Below are positions 51,169 to 56,762 of a stretch of 56,762 nt of DNA, one piece after another. The first letter of the stretch is position 1. Each line of letters starts with the position of its first letter. The notes beneath the pieces were generated by a model. That model had not been told where the DNA came from, made no database searches, and saw nothing but the letters and a program-made list of their open reading frames with translations. The position numbers were made by a program, and so were the translations under genes. This stretch comes from a bacterium (GTDB lineage: Bacteria > Chloroflexota > Anaerolineae > Caldilineales > Caldilineaceae), in assembly GCA_016124945.1 (NCBI GenBank), contig WGMT01000039.1:1-56762 (forward strand), written 5' to 3'.

Positions 51169-51214
51169 TTCCCAGTCACGAATCCCCAGTCCCCGATCAC
51201 CAATCCCCAATCAC
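51169..51214 (-). repeat. Heptad array at the 3' end of cmk
   Basis: On the mRNA strand GTGATTGGGGATTGGTGATC, then GGGGACTGGGGATTCG and TGACTGGGAACTCGG are seven-base words of the same GGGAYTN kind. The last cmk residues (Val-Ile-Gly-Asp-Trp) and its TGA stop are inside it. G-runs are present, but two of the gaps are ten bases, so it only partly fits a quadruplex rule. Confidence 0.65.
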
Positions 51215-51949
51215 CTCTCCGCGCATCAGCGCCAAGATCTGTTCAACGATCCCATCCGGCGTGAAGCCATCGGTCATGAGGACGTGGGCATCGGCGGCGG
51301 CGCGCAGGGGTGCGACGGCGCGGTGGGTGTCGATCTCGTCGCGACGGCGCATGTCGGCAAGCACGTCGGCATAGCCGACTCCTTTGCCGCGGCGCATCAG
51401 TTCTTCGTAGCGGCGGCGGGCCCGTTCCTCGGCAGAGGCGTCGAGGTAGACTTTCAGCGGCGCGTCGGGGAGCACAACGGTGCCAATGTCGCGCCCCACC
51501 ATCACAAGCCCTTCGGCCACGACATTGCCTTGGCTAAATCGGCGACTAATGCGGCGCTGGTGTTGGGTCAATGCGGTGCGCACCCGTGGAATTGCCGACA
51601 CCGTCGACACGTTGCGGTCCACATCCGGTGCGCGGATGGCCCAGGTTACGTCCATCCCATCCACAAGGACGGTGGTCTGCCGTCCATCACAGAGATCATC
51701 TGACGGCGGCAGGATGTCAATGTCCAGCGCTTCGGCCAGCGCGCCAACGGCGTCGTGATCGGCAAGATCCATTTCCCGTTGCATGGCCGCCCAGGTGACG
51801 GCCCGATACATCGCTCCTGTGTCGAAATAAACGTAGCCTAGCCTTTCGGCCAGCGAAAAGCCCACCGTACTCTTGCCCGACGCCGCCGGCCCGTCAATGG
51901 CCACAATGTTTGGCATAGACAATGATTCAGGTTCATGGCGTTCAGTCAC
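51197..51949 (-). CDS. cmk: Cytidylate kinase
   Basis: A 250-residue enzyme that phosphorylates CMP and dCMP with ATP. The P-loop is IDGPAASGKST, followed by LGYVYFDTGAMYRAVTW, GRDIGTVVLPDA with the substrate-binding Arg-Asp, and DASAEERARRRYEEL in the lid. The GTG at 51949 was chosen over the ATG at 51916 because AAGGAG lies six bases before it; it adds 11 residues to the usual N-terminus. The C-terminal residues are from a heptad repeat. Separated from the aminotransferase upstream by an inverted repeat array. Its normal neighbours (ribosomal protein S1, EngA) are absent. Confidence 0.93.
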   Translation of the reverse strand: MTERHEPESLSMPNIVAIDGPAASGKSTVGFSLAERLGYVYFDTGAMYRAVTWAAMQREMDLADHDAVGALAEALDIDILPPSDDLCDGRQTTVLVDGMDVTWAIRAPDVDRNVSTVSAIPRVRTALTQHQRRISRRFSQGNVVAEGLVMVGRDIGTVVLPDAPLKVYLDASAEERARRRYEELMRRGKGVGYADVLADMRRRDEIDTHRAVAPLRAAADAHVLMTDGFTPDGIVEQILALMRGEVIGDW

Positions 51950-52000
51950 AATCGCTCCTTGGGAGTGGTCGGTTGCGCGCAAACCAATGTAGTGTACCAC

Positions 52001-52116
52001 AGATGACGACAGACGACGGACGACAGACGACAGACGACGAACGTTAAGTTTGTTGCCACCTCGTCTTGTGGGGTGACGTCCATTGTCCGTCGTCGGTTGT
52101 CTGTCGTCCGTCGTCT
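52001..52116. repeat. Inverted array of ACGACGG/CGTCCGT heptads
   Basis: The left block (52001-52045) is runs of GACGACAGACGACGG words and the right (52084-52116) is runs of GTCCGTCGTCGG and GTCTGTCGTCC words. They face each other between the aminotransferase end and cmk start. The purine-rich arm on the coding strand is next to the aminotransferase stop. Confidence 0.8.
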
Positions 52117-52122
52117 CCTCTA

Positions 52123-53229
52123 TCACCTCATCAAGAACGCGCGCACCCCATCCACCAACGCGTCCACATATTCATCTGTGCTCGCCTTACCCATGTGACC
52201 GATACGAGCGATCTGGCCGGTGAGCGGTCCGCCACCGGTGGCGACAAGGATGTTGTGATCGGCCAGCAGGTAGTCGCGCAATTCTTCGATGGTCTCCATT
52301 TCGGGATGCTTGTAGACGCAGGTGATGGTGGGTGAGGCGACGTTGTCGGCGGCGAGCGGGGCGAAACCGAGGGCGCTCAGTTCGCGGCGCACACGCTGTT
52401 GGGCGGCGCAGTAGCGATCCCAGTGGCCCTGGAGCGTCTCTACGGTGAGGATGCGTGTGAGGCTGGCATGCAGGCCGGCGATGAGCAGTGTCGGCGGCGT
52501 GGATGGGAAGGGGAATCCCTTGCGGGCGCGGCTCTGCTTCCAGGTGAGCAGGTTGTAGTACCAGCCACGGTGCGCGGCGTCGGGATTGTGCTCGATGACG
52601 GCCCATGCCCGTTCGTTGACGGTGAGAATACCGAGGCCGGGGGCCATCTCCAGCGCCTTATTCGAGGACGTGGCCAGCACGTCGATCTCCCATTCGTCGA
52701 CGGGGAGCGAATAGCCGCCCATGCCCGACACCGCATCGGCAAAGAGGACGAGTCCGCGGGCGTGGGCGATCTTGGCCAATGCCTGCACAGGGTTGCAGAC
52801 GCCGGTGCCTGTCTCGTTGGCGACGACGGCGATACCGGCAGCCTGGGGATGGTTGTCCAATGCGTCTTCGACGGCGGCAGGGTCGATGGCCTCGCCCCAT
52901 GTCCCTTCCACGGGTACGATGTGGCAGCGATACTGGGTGAGGATCTGCACCAGCCGCTCGGCAAACATGCCGTTGCGCACCACGATCACCGTGTCACCTG
53001 CTTTGTAGAGGCTGGCGAGACCGGTCTCAATCGCACCGGATCCGGGCGACGTCATCACAATAATGTCGCCGGCGGTTTGCATCACCTGGCCGAGCATCGC
53101 CACCGTCTCATGGTAGCGCGTCACCCAGTTGGGGTCGGACATGTGAGGCACAGGCCCACCCAGCGCGGCCTGCGTCTCGGGGAAAACGTCTACAGGGCCG
53201 GGGGTGAAGAGTTTGGGCGAGGTTTGCAT
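52123..53229 (-). CDS. Class V aminotransferase (alanine-glyoxylate/serine-pyruvate type)
   Basis: A 368-residue PLP enzyme. FTPGPVDVFPE near residue 8 and MTSPGSGAIETGLASL near residue 59 are family signatures. The cofactor sites are Asp165 (LFADAVSGMGG) and Lys191 (TSSNKALEMAPGLG), and GPLTGQIARIGHMG near residue 335 binds the substrate carboxylate. It transfers an amino group between alanine, serine or a similar amino acid and glyoxylate or another 2-oxo acid. AAGGAG lies before the ATG at 53229; the longer open frame starts in a repeat. Upstream is an MFS gene, downstream cmk, with heptad arrays on both sides. Confidence 0.92.
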   Translation of the reverse strand: MQTSPKLFTPGPVDVFPETQAALGGPVPHMSDPNWVTRYHETVAMLGQVMQTAGDIIVMTSPGSGAIETGLASLYKAGDTVIVVRNGMFAERLVQILTQYRCHIVPVEGTWGEAIDPAAVEDALDNHPQAAGIAVVANETGTGVCNPVQALAKIAHARGLVLFADAVSGMGGYSLPVDEWEIDVLATSSNKALEMAPGLGILTVNERAWAVIEHNPDAAHRGWYYNLLTWKQSRARKGFPFPSTPPTLLIAGLHASLTRILTVETLQGHWDRYCAAQQRVRRELSALGFAPLAADNVASPTITCVYKHPEMETIEELRDYLLADHNILVATGGGPLTGQIARIGHMGKASTDEYVDALVDGVRAFLMR

Positions 53230-53252
53230 GCAAGGCTCCTTGTTTGTATTTT

Positions 53253-53375
53253 GTGATTGGTGATTGGTGATTAGGTCTCGAACAATGGGTATGAATCTAT
53301 AGGTCGAAGTGCTCGAAAAGAGTGCCGAACCTCCATTCGCGAACAAACTGACAAGCCTAATCACTAATCACCAAT
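53253..53375. repeat. Inverted array of GTGATTG/GTGATTA heptads
   Basis: GTGATTGGTGATTGGTGATT at 53253-53272 (extended to 53275) faces CCTAATCACTAATCACCAAT at 53356-53375, with 80 unrelated bases between. The words equal those of the outer arms at 5970-6229 and the run after the stop at 24044. It lies between the aminotransferase start and the end of the MFS gene. Confidence 0.8.
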
Positions 53376-53421
53376 GACTCTACTGCAAAAAGACCTTTTT
53401 CACCGCAAAGAACACAAAGAA

Positions 53422-54702
53422 TCAGTCTCCAGTGGACTTCCCTGCACCGACCAGCGATTGACTGCGGTTGTACCAGAAAGCCACCACAATGAGGACAAGT
53501 GAGAAAGCCAGCCCCACAGCGGCGACGGCGACGATGCCGCCCAGAGCAAAGGCACCGCCGGTGCCCAAACTGCTCAAGCCGGCGGCCAGGGCGACCATGG
53601 TTTCGCTCACACCCTGAATCCGTCCACGTTCGTGAGGTTCCAACGCGTCAGAAAGGAGAGAAGAGGCCGCAATGAAGGCGAAATTCCAGCCCAATCCCAA
53701 CAAAAAGAGCGCAGTCGCCAGGACAGTGAATGTGGGCGAGAGGGGCGTCATCGCGCTGGCGATAACGAGCACGATTCCGCCGACGAGGATCATGGGAATG
53801 CGGCCCAGCCGGTCGATGAGCCAGCCGGTGAAATTCGACAGGCCGAACATGCCCAGGTTGTGAGCGGCGATCACCCAGGCGATGGCATCGTTGCTGTGAT
53901 CGTAGTGGCGCATGTGCAGCGGCGTAATCACCATAATCAAACTCATCACCAACTGGCCGATGACCATCGCCACCAGCGACAGCATCACCATGTCTCGGCG
54001 CAGGATGGGCCACAGCACCCGCAAGCCTCGTTCGCCGGTATCAACGACTGTTTTGTGGTTCACCCGTGCGTCTTCGGCATCGAGTTGGGCGGCAATGTCC
54101 TTGGGATCGGGGCGAAGAAAGATTATGAGCAGCCCCAACGCAAGCAGGAGGATAAGCGTGCTAAAGGCATAGGGGCCGGCGTCGGGGTTGTAGCCGGCGC
54201 CACCCATCAACGCACTGGCGGGGCCGACCAGCAGCGGCCCACCAATGGCGCCAATCGTCCCCGCGAAGACAACGGTGCCGATAGCGCGGGCCCGCGCAGA
54301 CGGTTCATAGGCGTCGGCAGCGGCGAAACGGGTCTGCTCACTGGCAGCGCGGCCCATACCGATGAGGATCGAACCGATGCAGAGGACCAAGAACGATCCA
54401 TACTGTACGGCAATGGTGCTGGCCAGTAGCCCCAACACGCCGATAAAGAAACCCACCGACAGCCCGACGCGACGACCGGTTTTGTCCATGAGCCAGCCCA
54501 GGGGATAGGATGCAGCAGCCCGCCCCAACATCAACACCGTAGAAGGCACACCGGCCAGCGCCTCACTACCGGTGATGGCGGCGGCCACAATGGGTGTCAT
54601 CGTGAAGGCGGCAATGGTGGCGGCGCTGAAAAGGCTTTGGGCGGTGAAGAGTGTGGCAGTAATGCGTCGTTGTACCGCAGGCGTGACAGCGAGAAGGGAC
54701 AT
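53422..54702 (-). CDS. Major facilitator superfamily transporter
   Basis: A 426-residue membrane protein with 12 predicted helices in two halves. The MFS loop motif GWLMDKTGRRVGLSVG lies between helices 2 and 3 (residues about 69-84), and its counterpart GWLIDRLGRIPMILVGG is in the second half. A charged central loop (PKDIAAQLDAEDARVNHKTVV) joins the halves. It resembles drug/proton antiporters of the DHA1 kind, but the substrate is unknown. The ATG at 54702 has only a weak ribosome site. It is divergent from the sulfatase gene and upstream of the aminotransferase on the same strand with a 192-base gap. Confidence 0.9.
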   Translation of the reverse strand: MSLLAVTPAVQRRITATLFTAQSLFSAATIAAFTMTPIVAAAITGSEALAGVPSTVLMLGRAAASYPLGWLMDKTGRRVGLSVGFFIGVLGLLASTIAVQYGSFLVLCIGSILIGMGRAASEQTRFAAADAYEPSARARAIGTVVFAGTIGAIGGPLLVGPASALMGGAGYNPDAGPYAFSTLILLLALGLLIIFLRPDPKDIAAQLDAEDARVNHKTVVDTGERGLRVLWPILRRDMVMLSLVAMVIGQLVMSLIMVITPLHMRHYDHSNDAIAWVIAAHNLGMFGLSNFTGWLIDRLGRIPMILVGGIVLVIASAMTPLSPTFTVLATALFLLGLGWNFAFIAASSLLSDALEPHERGRIQGVSETMVALAAGLSSLGTGGAFALGGIVAVAAVGLAFSLVLIVVAFWYNRSQSLVGAGKSTGD

Positions 54703-54812
54703 AGCAGACTCTCTGGGTTGGTTAGAGGTGGGTGAAGCGCTTTAGAGATTGTAGCGACATCAACGCCGGACGGCAACTTTGGGCAAGAGGTGCCGGGGAC
54801 AAGGCCTTTGTG

Positions 54813-54940
54813 GTGCGTAGTGCGTGTACCGGTAGAGCTTCTGAACGCGTTGTGGGGGGCGCTCGGGTTGTAGCAACTCCGCCACGAGCACAAGATCCAA
54901 ATGAACACTCATTTTCTCTACCGGTACACGCACTACGCAC
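54813..54940. repeat. Inverted array of GTGCGTA heptads, copy 2
   Basis: A perfect 25-bp inverted pair, GTGCGTAGTGCGTGTACCGG plus TAGAG at 54813-54837 against 54916-54940, encloses 78 bases. It is the second copy of the family at 40819-40971; both share the inner GTACCGGT-GAG. It lies between two divergent genes, one of the few array spacers not next to a stop codon. The remaining 200 or so bases of this gap show no gene; promoters for both genes must lie here but were not clear. Confidence 0.85.
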
Positions 54941-55042
54941 TACGGCTTTTCGGCAACACCAAGACGTGCTAAACTCGAATCAACGCAGTCCGCAATTCGC
55001 GATTCACAATCTGCCATCCCCCCCCACAGAAAGAGGCCTACC

Positions 55043-56584
55043 GTGTCGGCGCAGCGACCGAATATTCTGTTCATTTCCACGGATCAGCAGCATTATTCCG
55101 TGCTGGGCGTGACAAACCCCAAGATCAAGACGCCCACTCTGGATCGATTGGCCGGCGAGGGGACACGCTTTGAGCGCGCCTACTGCCCAAATCCTACCTG
55201 CTCGCCCACCCGCGCCAGCCTGATCACGGGGATGTATCCTTCGCAGCATGGGTGTTGGGCCATCGGCGTGAAACTGGCCGAAGACGTGCCCACCGTTGGC
55301 GAGATCTTTCAGAAACATGGCTATGAGTCGATCCTTATCGGCAAGGCGCACTTTCAGCCGCTGGCTTCTGCACCGGGCAGTGAATCGATTGAACGGCAAC
55401 CGCTTATGCGCGATCTAGACTTTTGGCGCAATTTCAAAGGGCCCTGGTATGGATTCAACCATGTAGAAACGGCGCGCATGCACGCCAACGAATCCCACGC
55501 CGGGCAGCACTATGCGATCTGGATGGAAGAAAAGGGGCTGACCAACTGGCGCGACTACTTCCAGGAATGGCCGCCCAATTCCAACGACAAATACGCCGGT
55601 CCCTACTACCAGCGAGGCGCGTTGACCTGGGACATCCCCGAAGAGTTTCACCACACGCGCTGGATCGGCGAACGCACCATTGCCAATATGCGTAGTTGCC
55701 AGGAACGGGACAAGCCTTTTTTCCTATGGGCCAGCTTCTTCGATCCACACCCGCCCTACGTCGTCCCCGAACCGTGGGCGAGCATGTACGATCCGGCGGA
55801 GATGGAGCCGGGCCGTTACGTGGCAGGCGAGTTCGACGACATGCCGCCCCAGTTCGCCCGCACGCGCCAGGACAACCCCGATTTCTCAGACTATAACGAA
55901 CCCGGTGGTCATGGCCTGCACGGCTTCCACTCGCATCTGCACAGCGAAGAAGAGATGCGGCGCAGCATGGCCGCCTACTACGGTATGACCAGCTTCATCG
56001 ATCAAGAGATCGGGCGCATCCTTGATTATTTGGATGAGGCGGGGCTGGCCGAGAATACGCTGGTGGTCTTCACGACGGACCACGGTCATTTCCTGGGGCA
56101 ACATGGGCTCATCGCCAAGGGCGCCTTCCACTACGAGGATCTGCTACGCGTGCCCATGATCGTACGCCAACCGGGGACAATCCCGGCGGGCAAAGTTTCT
56201 TCGGCCATCCAGAGTCTGGTCGACTTCCCACAGACCTGGCTGGCCGCCGCCGACATTGACGCGCCAGGACAGATGCAGGGCGTCAACCAGTTACCTGTGT
56301 GGCAGGGCGAACAATCCGCTGCCCGTGACCATGCCCTGATAGAAAATCGTCACAACCCCACCTCGGTGCACCTGCGTACGTTGGTCACAGCGCGTTACAA
56401 GATCACCGTCTACCGCGGTGCAGCCTACGGCGAACTCTTCGACCTGGAATCTGATCCTGAAGAACGTCACAACCGCTGGGGAGATCCAGGCTATGCGGCG
56501 ATCAAGTCCGATCTGTTGCTCAAGTTTGTACAATCGGAGATCGCACGCGAGTCGACGCGGATGGCCAGGGTCGCGCATGCGTAG
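55043..56584 (+). CDS. Type I sulfatase (arylsulfatase family)
   Basis: A 513-residue alkaline-phosphatase-fold hydrolase. The formylglycine motif is CSPTRASLITG with Cys53 as the residue to be oxidised. Metal ligands include Asp14 (ISTDQQH) and the Asp-His pair in FTTDHGHFLGQHG near residue 345. The absence of a signal peptide suggests cytoplasmic action on imported sulfated sugars or esters. The start is a GTG with AAAGAGG upstream, and the protein begins right before the first strand RPNILFIS. A formylglycine-generating enzyme must be encoded elsewhere. The gene is followed by two stacked repeat elements. Confidence 0.93.
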   Translation: MSAQRPNILFISTDQQHYSVLGVTNPKIKTPTLDRLAGEGTRFERAYCPNPTCSPTRASLITGMYPSQHGCWAIGVKLAEDVPTVGEIFQKHGYESILIGKAHFQPLASAPGSESIERQPLMRDLDFWRNFKGPWYGFNHVETARMHANESHAGQHYAIWMEEKGLTNWRDYFQEWPPNSNDKYAGPYYQRGALTWDIPEEFHHTRWIGERTIANMRSCQERDKPFFLWASFFDPHPPYVVPEPWASMYDPAEMEPGRYVAGEFDDMPPQFARTRQDNPDFSDYNEPGGHGLHGFHSHLHSEEEMRRSMAAYYGMTSFIDQEIGRILDYLDEAGLAENTLVVFTTDHGHFLGQHGLIAKGAFHYEDLLRVPMIVRQPGTIPAGKVSSAIQSLVDFPQTWLAAADIDAPGQMQGVNQLPVWQGEQSAARDHALIENRHNPTSVHLRTLVTARYKITVYRGAAYGELFDLESDPEERHNRWGDPGYAAIKSDLLLKFVQSEIARESTRMARVAHA

Positions 56585-56608
56585 GTTGGGGAATGGAATA
56601 AGCGGGAG

Positions 56609-56626
56609 GCCCTCACCCCCCGCCCC
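56609..56626 (+). repeat. R1 repeat, left-end fragment
   Basis: GCCCTCACCCCCCGCCCC matches the left terminus of the R1 elements at 3481 and 9194 and stops exactly where another palindromic element begins. Confidence 0.6.
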
Positions 56627-56762
56627 CATAGGCGTTAAGTTAGGGTGGAGCGAAAGTGCCGGGGACTTCACGTTGGACGTGTCGCCAAGAGTGGATATCC
56701 CGTCTCGCTGCGGCGAAAAGTCCCCGGCACTTGCTCGTACGCTGCTTATCTTAACGCTTATG
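56627..56762. repeat. Palindromic 136-bp MITE-like element at the window edge
   Basis: The ends are CATAGGCGTTAAGTTAG and CTTATCTTAACGCTTATG, complementary at about 14 of 17. An inner pair AAGTGCCGGGGACTT/AAGTCCCCGGCACTT (56654-56668/56718-56732) is a perfect 15-bp stem. It interrupts the R1 end fragment, suggesting insertion into it. The right boundary coincides with the window end and may extend beyond. Confidence 0.7.

Noticed and set aside
1..56762. rRNA, tRNA, phage or conjugation genes
   Set aside because: None of the characteristic sequences or products were seen on either strand.

Overview
The window reads as a chromosomal segment of a free-living, heterotrophic Chloroflexota bacterium, probably an Anaerolineae/Caldilineales-type organism. 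That is inference: it rests on the mix of many oligopeptide- and sugar-type ABC importers, UPF0261 (Tm-1-like) and PEP-hydrolase-like genes, Gfo/Idh/MocA enzymes, a sulfatase and abundant short-word intergenic repeats. No rRNA, tRNA, phage or complete insertion sequence was seen. Almost all sequence is coding, and several genes overlap by 1 to 17 bases.

Region 1 (1-11.3 kb, minus strand) is a long catabolic and transport locus. In transcription order it holds a cupin, a Tm-1-like protein, a PEP-hydrolase-like TIM barrel, a family-5 solute-binding lipoprotein, permeases OppB and OppC, ATPases OppD and OppF, a phosphotransferase remnant, a FadR-type regulator with its own promoter and operator, and the start of an enolase-superfamily enzyme that runs off the left edge. 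Region 2 (11.4-17.7 kb, minus) is a sugar-type ABC importer (two permeases and a family-1 binding protein) with a sugar-phosphate-isomerase-like TIM barrel, a Gfo/Idh/MocA oxidoreductase and a GntR/FCD regulator. The regulator's promoter carries six GTATAC-type sites spaced 19-20 bp apart.

Region 3 (17.9-28.8 kb) has msrA, a Tat-type NagZ-like lipoprotein, a divergently transcribed Dpp-type importer (two permeases and a binding protein) with a YtcJ-like amidohydrolase, a LeuA-like acyltransferase and a BON-MscS channel. Region 4 (28.9-37.6 kb, minus) is a signalling and stress block: a 1233-residue CheB-CheR-PAS histidine kinase, a YetF-like pseudogene with two lesions, a membrane-anchored gene broken by a 16-bp tandem duplication, a Rieske-tailed FAD oxidoreductase overlapping a manganese catalase, and a CheY-CheX pair.

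Region 5 (37.9-49.3 kb) is a second catabolic block: an unknown 582-residue protein, a Gfo/Idh/MocA enzyme, a SelA-like PLP enzyme with a beta-rich tail, an orphan family-5 binding protein, and a tightly overlapping set of two paralogous amidohydrolases (one of which has lost its metal ligands) and a phosphotriesterase-homology enzyme, followed by a NicX/M29-like protein and a DinB protein. Region 6 (49.6-56.8 kb) has a small unknown protein, an orphan E1-alpha dehydrogenase subunit, cmk, a class V aminotransferase, an MFS transporter and a sulfatase.

The most unusual feature is in the spacers. Many gene 3' ends run directly into arrays of 7-8 bp words, purine- or G-rich on the coding strand, often with the stop codon and last residues encoded inside the array. 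Frequently a complementary arm follows, so the spacer can fold as a hairpin. At least two of these arrays (after OppC and the Tm-1-like gene) fit a strict G-quadruplex pattern in the mRNA. The largest is an 8-bp-word inverted array of about 540 bp at 47.25-47.79 kb.
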